From NCBI GenBank assembly GCA_946478965.1, contig CAMLDQ010000080.1, forward strand, positions 1-8,791: 8,791 nucleotides of DNA, written 5' to 3'. Shown one piece after another: positions 1-8,791 of this stretch (position 1 is its first letter; every line of letters starts with the position of its first letter). The notes under the pieces are model-generated. The model worked only from the letters and a program-made list of their open reading frames with translations, made no database searches and was not told where the DNA came from. Position numbers and translations under genes: made by a program. This DNA comes from an uncultured Methylobacillus sp. GTDB taxonomy: Bacteria; Pseudomonadota; Gammaproteobacteria; Burkholderiales; Methylophilaceae.

Positions 1-813
<813 letters not shown>

Positions 814-876
814 ACCTCGAACGGCACGCCGGGTCAGACCGAACGTAAATGATGGTGTTCTGCAACAATCCGCAAC

Positions 877-882
877 TAGAAT
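877..882 (+). promoter_or_regulatory. possible -10 element for yhdP
   Basis: The hexamer TAGAAT resembles a sigma-70 -10 box and ends 7 bases before the yhdP ATG. No good -35 hexamer is present at 16-18 bases upstream (GTGTTC, GGTGTT or TGGTGT). If it is used, transcription would begin at or next to the start codon. The call rests on one short match and could be chance. Confidence 0.2.
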
Positions 883-889
883 TCGGTCG

Positions 890-3800
890 ATGATAAAAAA
901 ATCACTGGTCTGGCTCTACAGCACGACCACTTATATCCTTTGGGCAAGCATCATCCTGGTTGCAGCGGTGGTACTCAGCCTGCGTTATCTGGTCCTGCCC
1001 CATATCGAGGAATACAAGGACCGGATCGCGCAGGAACTGAGCCGTACGGCCGGCCAGAAAATCACGATAGGCGGCATCAAGGCGGGTTGGGACGGCATGA
1101 ATCCCTATCTCGACCTGCGCCAGGTCGATCTCTATGACGCGCGAAACCGCGTGGCGCTGTCGCTCGACCACATCGAAACCAGCCTGTCATGGCTCAGCCT
1201 GCCGCTGGGCGAACCACGCCTGGCTTCGCTCATCATCCATCAGCCGCGCCTCACTGTGCGCCGCGAAGCAGACGGCACACTCTACGTTGCCGGCATTTCG
1301 ATGAGCGGCCCGAGCCGACCGGAGTTCCCAAACTGGCTGCTGCGTCAATCGCGCGTCGACATTGTCGACGCTTCCGTCGTCTGGCAAGACGACCTGCGCA
1401 AGGCGCCACCGCTGTCGCTGGAAAAGCTGACGCTGCAAATATTCAATCCGCCCTGGGAGAGGTTTCTCGGCCGGCACCGCTTCGGATTGCGCGCCACCCC
1501 ATCGGTCGGCGCCTCGCAGCCGATCGATGTGCGCGGGGATATCTACGGCGCCGATGTAGCCCATCCCGAAAAATGGCACGGCACGCTCTATGCCAAAGCG
1601 GAAGGCACCGAAATCGCCTCCTGGCGCACCTGGATTCCGCTACCGGACAACGTGCGGCAAGGTTTCGGAGCGGCTCAGGTATGGCTGGATTTTGCCGACG
1701 GGCGCGCGGAACAGGCGACCGCCGATGTGGTACTGGCCAACGTCCGGATGCCGCTCGCGGCCAGTGCGCCGGAAACCACCTTCCGTAGCCTCAGCGCCCG
1801 GCTCTCCTGGAAGCATCTGCCCGACGGGCAGGAGTTTCGTGCCGACCAGGTCCGGCTGACCTCGGACGACTTGCAGATGCGGGACGGCAAACTGCGCCTG
1901 CGCAATCGCAACGTCGCCGGCAAGGAACTGGCCGATGGCAGCATCCGCCTCGACGACATCAACCTGGAGCACCTGGTCGCCTTCGCCAGGAATTTCCCCT
2001 TGAGCGAGGAAAACCAGCAGGCCATCGCCACAATCGCGCCTAAAGGGCGCTTGCGGCATTTCGAACTGGACTGGGACGGCACTTCTTCGGCAATTCAGGC
2101 TTTCGGGCTGCGCAGCCAGTTCAGCCAGCTCAGCATGAATGCCTATCGCGGCATTCCCGGCTTCACCAACCTCGCCGGCTCGGTGGATGCCACGCAAGCC
2201 GGCGGCACATTGACAGTCTCTGCCGAGAATACCGCACTGGATCTCAAGGATGTCCTGCGCTGGCCGATCCCGGTGAATAAACTGAGCGGCCAGGCAAACT
2301 GGAAAAACCATGACGGCGCGCTGGAAGTCAAAGTCTCCAACCTCGCCATCGCCAGCCCCCACATTACCGGTACCGTCAATGCCGATTACCGTTATGCCGG
2401 CAAGGGCAGCGGCACGCTCGACCTGACCGGGAAATTCGGCCGAGCCGATGGCCGCTTCGCCCGTTACTACTACCCTACCGTTCTGAGCAAGGACACGCTG
2501 AACTGGCTAGACACCTCGATCTTGAACGGCCACGGCGAGGATGTGAATGTGGTTGTACGCGGCGATCTGGATGAATTCCCGTGGGCGGACGGCAAGCGCG
2601 GCCTGTTCCAGATCGACGCCAAAATCACCGACGGCGTGCTGGACTATGCCGTCGGCTGGCCAAAAATCGAAGGTATCAAGCTCGACCTGCTGTTTCGCGG
2701 CAATCGCATGGAACTGACCGCCAACGACGGTCATATCTACGGTAGCCGCATCCTCAAGGCAAAGGCCATCATCCCGGTGCTGGATGCCGACCATCCGGTG
2801 CTGGAAGTCACCGGCGATATCCAGAGCCCGGCTGCGGAAACGATCAAGTTCATCAACGGCAGCCCCGTGCTGGAAGCCATCGACCGCTTCACGGAAGGCA
2901 TGAAAGCCACAGGCAACGGCCGGCTTGCACTCGGCCTGCGCATTCCGCTCGACACGGACGGAGTCGGTGCGCGCGTCAAGGGCAGCTACGTCATCGCCGA
3001 TGGCACGTTGAACGGCCAGGGCGGCTTCCCACCGCTGAGCGGCATCAATGGCCGGCTCGACTTCACCGAATCCTCGCTACGTGCGCAGAACGTCAGCGCC
3101 AGGATTTTCGGCGGCCCGGCCCAGTTCAGTCTGGAAAATGGCAAGGACGGCCTGCTGCACGTTTCCGCCCAAGGACATATCAGCGACAGCGGCATCCGCC
3201 AGGCCATCGCTTCTCCGCTCATGGACAAGATATACGGCAGCACGGACTGGACCGGGGAAATCAACGTCCGCAAAAACCAGGCCGACCTGATGATCAAGTC
3301 TTCGCTGCTGGGCCTGGCCTCCAGCCTGCCCGCACCATTTGACAAGAGCGACACGACTCCGCTGTCATTGGTAATTGACAAAAAAATGCAGGACGCCCAG
3401 CACGACCTGCTCGGCATCGCGCTGGGCGATACGCTGAGCGCGAGACTGCTGCTGAATACCGCGGATGGCGGCAGCAACCTCGAACGCGGCGAGATCAACT
3501 TCGGCGGGACAGCCGAACTACCTACGCAAAATGGATTGGTATTGCGCGGCAGTCTCGCCCATGTCGATGTCGATCAGTGGCAGAACATCCTGAACAGCGC
3601 GGGCAAGCAATCCCGGTCAGCCGAGATCAGCGCGGCCAATCTGGCGATCGGCACGCTGGATGTATTCGGCCGCCGCATCAACGAGCTCAAACTGGATGCC
3701 AAAGTCGCGTCCAGTGGCTGGCGTGCCGCCATCCAGAGCCGAGAAGTCAACGGCGACGTGCAATGGGTGAAGGATGGCAACGGCAAGATCATCGCCCGGC

Positions 3801-4714
3801 TCAAGTCACTGACCGTACCCGGTGATGCGCCGCCAAAACTGAGCGCGCCGATCGAGCAGAAACAGCAGGACCAGGACTACCCTGCGCTCGATATCATCAG
3901 CGACAGCTTCGAGTTCAAGAAGAAAGCCCTCGGCCGCCTGGAACTGCTCGCCAACCCGCAAGGGATGGACTGGAACATCGACAAACTGGTGATCGGCAAT
4001 CCCGACAGCACGCTGGCTGTCAATGGCGTCTGGAGCAGTTGGAAACGCCATCCGAGCACCAAGCTCAACCTGACCTGGAATATTTCGAACATCGGTAAAA
4101 CCCTGGATCGCTTCGGCTATCCGGAAACCGTCAAGGGCGGTTCCGCCGACTTGAGCGGCAAGTTGCGTTGGACCGGAAGTCCCACCGAATTCAATAGCGC
4201 GATATTGGGCGGCAACTTGCAGTTCCATGCCAAGGACGGCCAGTTCCTCAAAATCAAGCCTGGCGTCGGGCGACTGCTCGGCATCTTGAGCTTGCAGACC
4301 CTGCCGCGCCGCCTGGTCTTCGATTTCCGTGACCTGTTCAGCGCTGGTTTCGCCTTCGACCAAATTGACGCCAACGTGCGTATCGACAATGGCGTCATGC
4401 GTAGCGATGACTTCAGCATGCAAGGCCCGGCTGCCAAGGTCGATATCAAGGGAGAAACCGACCTTGCGCACGAGACCCAGAACCTGCACATCAAAGTGAC
4501 ACCTTCCCTGAGCGACAGCCTTTCGGTGGCGGCATTCGCCGGCGGCCCGGCGGTCGGCGTCGCCGCCATCGTGGCGCAAAAGCTGCTCAACGACCCGTTT
4601 AACAAGCTCGTAGCCTATGAGTACGACATAACCGGCACCTGGGATGACCCGCAGGAAGTCAAGTCGAAGTCCACGCCCGCAACGACTCCGTCAGCCACGC
4701 CTGTTCCGCAGTAA
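890..4714 (+). CDS. yhdP: YhdP family AsmA-like protein (inner-membrane anchored, periplasmic)
   Basis: This 1274-residue protein is close in length to E. coli YhdP (about 1266). YhdP belongs to the AsmA-like group with TamB and YdbH, long periplasmic proteins implicated in moving phospholipid from the inner to the outer membrane. An N-terminal membrane segment spans roughly residues 9-31, followed by the family-typical stretch LPHIEEYKDRIAQELS and an IGGIKAGWDG motif near residues 60-70. The middle is long, beta-rich and repetitive, as in the family. A YYYPTVL...WL stretch near residue 525, followed by VRGDLDEFPW, is typical of the YhdP central domain. The C-terminal AsmA-like region (about 1115-1255) contains GRLLGILSLQTLPRRL, the small-residue-rich stretch FAGGPAVGVAA, and the closing YDITGTWDDP. 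The last 15 or so residues are a Pro/Thr/Ser-rich tail. The start was chosen because it places the charged MIKK directly before the membrane segment; no Shine-Dalgarno is obvious. The gene is first in a tandem set with the amidase and tldD, an order also seen in other proteobacteria. Confidence 0.93.
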   Translation: MIKKSLVWLYSTTTYILWASIILVAAVVLSLRYLVLPHIEEYKDRIAQELSRTAGQKITIGGIKAGWDGMNPYLDLRQVDLYDARNRVALSLDHIETSLSWLSLPLGEPRLASLIIHQPRLTVRREADGTLYVAGISMSGPSRPEFPNWLLRQSRVDIVDASVVWQDDLRKAPPLSLEKLTLQIFNPPWERFLGRHRFGLRATPSVGASQPIDVRGDIYGADVAHPEKWHGTLYAKAEGTEIASWRTWIPLPDNVRQGFGAAQVWLDFADGRAEQATADVVLANVRMPLAASAPETTFRSLSARLSWKHLPDGQEFRADQVRLTSDDLQMRDGKLRLRNRNVAGKELADGSIRLDDINLEHLVAFARNFPLSEENQQAIATIAPKGRLRHFELDWDGTSSAIQAFGLRSQFSQLSMNAYRGIPGFTNLAGSVDATQAGGTLTVSAENTALDLKDVLRWPIPVNKLSGQANWKNHDGALEVKVSNLAIASPHITGTVNADYRYAGKGSGTLDLTGKFGRADGRFARYYYPTVLSKDTLNWLDTSILNGHGEDVNVVVRGDLDEFPWADGKRGLFQIDAKITDGVLDYAVGWPKIEGIKLDLLFRGNRMELTANDGHIYGSRILKAKAIIPVLDADHPVLEVTGDIQSPAAETIKFINGSPVLEAIDRFTEGMKATGNGRLALGLRIPLDTDGVGARVKGSYVIADGTLNGQGGFPPLSGINGRLDFTESSLRAQNVSARIFGGPAQFSLENGKDGLLHVSAQGHISDSGIRQAIASPLMDKIYGSTDWTGEINVRKNQADLMIKSSLLGLASSLPAPFDKSDTTPLSLVIDKKMQDAQHDLLGIALGDTLSARLLLNTADGGSNLERGEINFGGTAELPTQNGLVLRGSLAHVDVDQWQNILNSAGKQSRSAEISAANLAIGTLDVFGRRINELKLDAKVASSGWRAAIQSREVNGDVQWVKDGNGKIIARLKSLTVPGDAPPKLSAPIEQKQQDQDYPALDIISDSFEFKKKALGRLELLANPQGMDWNIDKLVIGNPDSTLAVNGVWSSWKRHPSTKLNLTWNISNIGKTLDRFGYPETVKGGSADLSGKLRWTGSPTEFNSAILGGNLQFHAKDGQFLKIKPGVGRLLGILSLQTLPRRLVFDFRDLFSAGFAFDQIDANVRIDNGVMRSDDFSMQGPAAKVDIKGETDLAHETQNLHIKVTPSLSDSLSVAAFAGGPAVGVAAIVAQKLLNDPFNKLVAYEYDITGTWDDPQEVKSKSTPATTPSATPVPQ

Positions 4715-4720
4715 ATCATT

Positions 4721-4754
4721 CCCCGTGCCGGATATTACTGAAACCGGCGCGGGG
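4721..4754 (+). terminator. strong hairpin after yhdP, possible terminator or processing site
   Basis: The arms CCCCGTGCCGG (4721-4731) and CCGGCGCGGGG (4744-4754) pair over 11 base pairs with one G-T wobble, around a 12-base loop. T4720 and A4755 add a twelfth pair. The stem begins 6 bases after the yhdP stop codon. It is not followed by a T-run on either strand, so it is not a canonical intrinsic terminator. It could instead attenuate transcription, stabilise the upstream mRNA end, or help Rho-dependent termination between yhdP and the amidase gene. Confidence 0.35.
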
Positions 4755-4803
4755 ATATGGTAGGCTTCAAGAAAAGCGCAACCCAGCATTACGGAAACAA
4801 CCC

Positions 4804-5679
4804 ATGCCCATCAAATCCCGTGCAAAAAACATCAAACCGGCGAAAAACAGCAAGACGGCATCCCCTCCCGGCATCGTCAAGATCGCCGGCATCCAGATGG
4901 CCTCGGGGCCGTTCGTCACAGCCAACTTGAGCGAAGCCGAGCGCCTGATCGAGATCGCCGTGGCCCAAGGGGCAAAACTGATCGTCCTGCCGGAGTATTT
5001 CGCCATCATGGGGCTCAAGGACACGGACAAGGTGGCGGCCCGCGAAAAAGAAGGCAGCGGCCCGATACAGCGTTTCCTGTCGCGCATGGCGAAAAAGCAC
5101 CAGATCTGGCTCATCGGCGGCTCTGTGCCGATGGAGGCGGAAAACCCGAACAAGGTGCGCAACGCCTGCCTGGTCTACGACCCGACCGGCAAGCTGGCGG
5201 CACGTTACGACAAGATTCACCTGTTCGGCCTGGATCTCAGCAACGAGCATTACCATGAGGAAACCACCATCGAGCCCGGCGACAAGGTCGTGGTTGTGGA
5301 AACCCCGTTCGGCAGGATCGGCCTGTCGATCTGTTACGACCTGCGCTTCCCGGAACTCTATCGCGCGATGGGGGATGTCGACCTGATCGTAATTCCGGCG
5401 GCATTTACCGAGACCACAGGCAAGGCGCACTGGGAAACGCTGGTGCGCGCCCGTGCGATCGAAAACCTGTGCTACGTGCTTGCGCCGGCACAGGGCGGAT
5501 ACCACATCTCAGGCCGCGAAACGCACGGCAACAGCATGATCGTGGACCCCTGGGGCGTGGTACTGGACCGCCTGCCGCGCGGCTCCGGCGTCGTCGTCGC
5601 GGGCATCAACCCAGCCTACCAGGCCAGCCTGCGCAAAAGCCTGCCGGCTCTGAAGCATCGCACGCTGCACCATTGTTGA
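4804..5679 (+). CDS. carbon-nitrogen hydrolase, nitrilase superfamily (Nit-like amidase)
   Basis: This 291-residue protein is a complete nitrilase-superfamily hydrolase, likely cytoplasmic. The catalytic triad is intact: Glu64 in LPEYF, Lys137 in RYDKIHLFGLDL, and Cys177 in SICYDLRFPELY. The RYDKIHLFD-like and CYDLRFPELYR motifs resemble the Nit1/YbeM branch, whose characterised members hydrolyse deaminated glutathione (metabolite repair). The exact substrate here is an inference from that resemblance; another omega-amidase activity is possible. The conserved fold begins near residue 25 (VKIAGIQMAS), leaving a Lys-rich extension of about 22 residues. The chosen ATG has a GGA at 4793-4795, 8 bases upstream, and the next in-frame Met (32) lies inside the first core strand, so it is an unlikely start. 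The gene sits between yhdP (89-base gap with a hairpin) and tldD (68-base gap). Confidence 0.93.
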   Translation: MPIKSRAKNIKPAKNSKTASPPGIVKIAGIQMASGPFVTANLSEAERLIEIAVAQGAKLIVLPEYFAIMGLKDTDKVAAREKEGSGPIQRFLSRMAKKHQIWLIGGSVPMEAENPNKVRNACLVYDPTGKLAARYDKIHLFGLDLSNEHYHEETTIEPGDKVVVVETPFGRIGLSICYDLRFPELYRAMGDVDLIVIPAAFTETTGKAHWETLVRARAIENLCYVLAPAQGGYHISGRETHGNSMIVDPWGVVLDRLPRGSGVVVAGINPAYQASLRKSLPALKHRTLHHC

Positions 5680-5701
5680 ATTAACCTTGGGGAACGCCAC
5701 G

Positions 5702-5720
5702 GGGGAGACATTGTCTCTCC
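5702..5720 (+). promoter_or_regulatory. hairpin in the amidase-tldD gap
   Basis: GGGAGAC-type arms at 5702-5709 and 5713-5720 form an 8-base-pair stem (one G-T wobble) around an ATT loop. A second, short dyad TTGGT-A-ACCAA at 5737-5747 abuts the tldD start codon. No purine-rich ribosome binding site is evident just upstream of the ATG; the only G-rich run (5701-5705) is mostly within the first stem. The leader may influence tldD translation, but this is inferred from base pairing alone. Confidence 0.25.
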
Positions 5721-5747
5721 TGTGTACCCCGCCATCTTGGTAACCAA

Positions 5748-7223
5748 ATGAAAAACGAAGTCTTTCCGACCACTTCCAGCCCGGAGCCGGGCACGCTGTT
5801 CGCCACGGCGGATTCGACCCTGCTGGCCCCGTACGCGCTCGACCTGCCAGCATTGCAGGGCGTGCTGGGCAACATCATGACGCACAAGGTGGACTACGCC
5901 GACCTCTATTTCCAGTACAGCCGTTCCGAAAGCTGGGGGTTGGAAGAAGGCCAGGTCAAGTCCGGCAGCTTCAACATCGACCAGGGCGTCGGTGTACGCG
6001 CCGTGTCCGGCGAGAAGACCGCTTTCGCCTATTCCGACGACATCAGCCTGCCCGCATTGCAGCAGGCCGCCGAGGCCACGCGCGCGATTGCCGCTCAGGG
6101 CGGCGAGCAGCAGGCCCAGGCGATGACGCGTTCCGCCGTGCCGCAGTTATATGTTCCGCACGATCCCATTGCAAGCCTGAACGATGCGCAAAAGGTCAAG
6201 CTGCTGGAGCGGCTGGAAGAGTTCGCGCGCAAGCTCGACCCGCGCGTCACGCAGGTAATGGCTTCGCTGGCCGGCGAATACGAAGTGGTAATGATTGCGC
6301 GTCACGACGGCATGATGGCGGCGGATATCCGTCCGCTGGTGCGCCTGTCGATCCAGGTAATTGCGGAGCAGGACGGCAAACGGGAACAAGGCAGCGCCGG
6401 CGGCGGCGGGCGTTTCGATTACGCGTATTTCAGCGACGAAGTGTTGCAGGACTATGCCCGCAAGGCCGTGCATCAGGCTATCACCAACCTGGATGCGCGT
6501 CCCGCACCCGCGGGTGCAATGACCGTCGTACTCGGCTCGGGCTGGCCCGGCATCCTGCTGCACGAAGCGATCGGTCACGGCCTTGAGGGCGATTTCAATC
6601 GCAAGGGCAGTTCCGCGTTCTCGGGACGCATCGGCCAGCAGGTCGCGGCACCCGGCGTGACTGTCGTCGACGACGGCACGATCGCGAACCGCCGCGGCTC
6701 GCTCAACATCGACGACGAGGGGATGCCGACCCAGCGCACGGTGCTGATCGAAAACGGGATTCTGAAAGGCTATCTGCAGGACTCCCTGAACGCCCGGCTG
6801 ATGGGCATGGGCCACACCGGCAACGCACGCCGCGAATCCTATGCGCACATCCCGATGCCGCGCATGACCAACACGGTAATGCTGAACGGTGACAAGACGC
6901 CGGAGGAAATCATCCGCTCGGTCAAGAAAGGGCTCTATGCCGTCAATTTCGGTGGCGGCCAGGTCGACATCACCAGTGGCAAGTTCGTATTCTCGGCGGC
7001 GGAAGCCTGGATGATCGAGGATGGCAAGCTGACCTATCCGGTCAAGGGTGCCACGCTGATCGGAAACGGGCCGGATGTACTGACCCGTGTTTCCATGATA
7101 GGAAACGACATGCAACTCGATACCGGGGTTGGCACCTGCGGCAAGGAAGGCCAGAGCGTCCCAGTCGGGGTCGGCCAGCCGACGCTGCGCATCGACGGCC
7201 TGACCGTGGGCGGCACCGGATAA
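5748..7223 (+). CDS. tldD: metalloprotease TldD
   Basis: This 491-residue protein is the TldD subunit of the cytoplasmic TldD/TldE(PmbA) zinc protease, which degrades unfolded or small peptides and is known for processing microcin B17 and degrading the CcdA antitoxin in E. coli. The HExxxH zinc motif is present as HEAIGH at residues 272-277 (His272, Glu273, His277), within [15 protein letters not shown]. Cys464 in [17 protein letters not shown] is at the place of the cysteine ligand of the family. Both features mark it as the catalytic TldD rather than the TldE/PmbA partner, which lacks the motif; no pmbA is in this window. The length is slightly above E. coli TldD (about 481) because of an N-terminal extension of some 20 residues. 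The ATG at 5748 is the first in frame after the amidase stop and has no strong ribosome binding site. The stop lies 9 bases from the end of the convergent minus-strand gene. Confidence 0.96.
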   Translation: MKNEVFPTTSSPEPGTLFATADSTLLAPYALDLPALQGVLGNIMTHKVDYADLYFQYSRSESWGLEEGQVKSGSFNIDQGVGVRAVSGEKTAFAYSDDISLPALQQAAEATRAIAAQGGEQQAQAMTRSAVPQLYVPHDPIASLNDAQKVKLLERLEEFARKLDPRVTQVMASLAGEYEVVMIARHDGMMAADIRPLVRLSIQVIAEQDGKREQGSAGGGGRFDYAYFSDEVLQDYARKAVHQAITNLDARPAPAGAMTVVLGSGWPGILLHEAIGHGLEGDFNRKGSSAFSGRIGQQVAAPGVTVVDDGTIANRRGSLNIDDEGMPTQRTVLIENGILKGYLQDSLNARLMGMGHTGNARRESYAHIPMPRMTNTVMLNGDKTPEEIIRSVKKGLYAVNFGGGQVDITSGKFVFSAAEAWMIEDGKLTYPVKGATLIGNGPDVLTRVSMIGNDMQLDTGVGTCGKEGQSVPVGVGQPTLRIDGLTVGGTG

Positions 7224-7232
7224 CAGTCCAGA

Positions 7233-7544
7233 CTACTTGCCGATCAGCGAACCGCGGTTGAAATCCTTGTCTCCCGGGGGGATGCAGCGGCCGATGCCCA
7301 AATAACCGCCCTGCCAGCCAGGCGGGCACCCCTGATTCTCGGGGTATTGCTTGGCGATGTCCTTGGCAGTTTTTGCCTTATCAACATCGACATACTCCCA
7401 GCGGCCATTCGGATGCAGGATGACCTTGTCGCCGCTTGCGGTCACGGCTTCGGCATCCGCGCCCGGCAGCGTATCGGCGATGGCGGCAGCCGAGAGCAGC
7501 AACGCCAGGGGAAGTAAATAACGCAAAGTCGCAACGGTTTTCAT
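7233..7544 (-). CDS. small secreted protein of unknown function
   Basis: I do not recognise a characterised family for this 103-residue product. Residues 1-23 form a classic Sec signal peptide: MKT, a Leu/Ala-rich core (8-21) and a likely cleavage after AIA (Ala23/Asp24). The mature protein of about 80 residues has two parts. The first carries ASGDKVILHPNGRWEYVD (36-53), reminiscent of short periplasmic proteins with a GxWEY motif. The second is CPPGWQGGYLGIGRC (73-87), whose two cysteines could form a disulfide in the periplasm, followed by IPPGDKDFNRGS. A plausible ribosome binding site AGGA lies about 10 bases before the ATG on the minus strand, and a candidate promoter is further upstream. 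The gene converges on tldD and diverges from wrbA, so it is probably a single-gene transcript. The signal peptide, ribosome binding site and conserved-looking motifs argue that it is real. Confidence 0.82.
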   Translation of the reverse strand: MKTVATLRYLLPLALLLSAAAIADTLPGADAEAVTASGDKVILHPNGRWEYVDVDKAKTAKDIAKQYPENQGCPPGWQGGYLGIGRCIPPGDKDFNRGSLIGK

Positions 7545-7586
7545 CGAGGAGATTTCCTGGAAGCAAAGAATTATGGGTTATCCCGG

Positions 7587-7614
7587 ATTCTATCCCGCCC
7601 CGCCAAGAATACAA
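7587..7614 (-). promoter_or_regulatory. candidate sigma-70 promoter for the small secreted protein
   Basis: Read on the minus strand, TTGTAT (7614-7609) and TAGAAT (7592-7587) are separated by 16 bases. The -10 box is good and the -35 box is weak. The elements lie 43-70 bases upstream of the start codon at 7544. A 7-base direct repeat, TATCCCG on the plus strand, occurs at 7579-7585 and 7591-7597, and its second copy overlaps the -10 box. Confidence 0.35.
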
Positions 7615-7644
7615 ATACGCCTGTATCGCCTCAGCCGCATCCAG

Positions 7645-8791
<1,147 letters not shown>

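Noticed and set aside
3806..4579. 257-codon open frame on the minus strand inside yhdP
   Set aside because: It is antisense to the AsmA-like C-terminal region, has no motifs, and lies wholly inside a well-supported gene.
4663..4711. Pro/Thr/Ser-rich tail of YhdP as a possible frameshift or fusion
   Set aside because: It directly follows the family's closing TGTWDDP motif, and such low-complexity C-terminal tails are common in this family. The frame and stop codon are normal.
4789..5505. 238-codon open frame on the minus strand inside the amidase gene
   Set aside because: It lies opposite the intact Glu-Lys-Cys amidase and has no recognisable domain.
6147..7115. 322-codon open frame on the minus strand inside tldD
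   Set aside because: It is a shadow of tldD, whose zinc motif and full-length family match are decisive. The minus-strand translation is rich in His, Arg, Ala and Val without recognisable motifs, as expected opposite a GC-rich gene.
7306..7345. Short inverted repeats (CCGCC/GGCGG and ACCCC/GGGGT) as a possible terminator for tldD
   Set aside because: They lie inside the coding region of the minus-strand gene, are only 5 base pairs each, and have no T-run.

Overview
The window is ordinary, gene-dense chromosomal DNA that looks GC-rich and has the codon use of a Gram-negative proteobacterium. The protein sequences and the gene order yhdP - nitrilase-family amidase - tldD fit a betaproteobacterium, perhaps a Gallionellales/Nitrosomonadales-type organism. 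That placement is an inference from family resemblance, not a database result. I see no mobile element, CRISPR array, tRNA, rRNA or phage gene, and no frameshifted gene. Two genes are cut by the window edges.

Layout. (1) 1-813: the C-terminal part of an acetyl-CoA synthetase (acs), with its start off the left edge. (2) 890-4714: a 1274-residue YhdP-family AsmA-like protein, an inner-membrane-anchored periplasmic protein of the class linked to phospholipid delivery to the outer membrane. (3) 4804-5679: a carbon-nitrogen hydrolase with an intact Glu-Lys-Cys triad. (4) 5748-7223: the TldD subunit of the TldD/TldE(PmbA) metalloprotease. Genes 2-4 lie in tandem with gaps of 68-89 bases, each gap holding a hairpin, and form a recurring proteobacterial neighbourhood. 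(5) 7233-7544, minus strand: a 103-residue secreted protein of unknown function, convergent with tldD at a distance of 9 bases. (6) 7657-8247: a WrbA-type flavodoxin-like NAD(P)H:quinone oxidoreductase, divergent from gene 5. (7) 8244-8791: a HugZ/HutZ-type heme-utilisation protein (FMN-binding split barrel plus DUF2470), overlapping wrbA by 4 bases and running off the right edge.

How the genes may work together. The left part is carbon activation (acetate to acetyl-CoA). The centre groups envelope lipid homeostasis (YhdP), metabolite repair or amidase activity (nitrilase family) and peptide proteolysis (TldD). The right part is a translationally coupled pair joining a flavin quinone reductase to a likely heme-binding or heme-degrading protein, which suggests redox or iron handling. 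No gap between genes exceeds 112 bases. I do not find a clearly new multi-gene system here. The points most worth a second look are the uncharacterised small secreted protein, the wrbA-hugZ coupling, and two start codons that sit 6-7 bases behind -10-like hexamers without a visible ribosome binding site.
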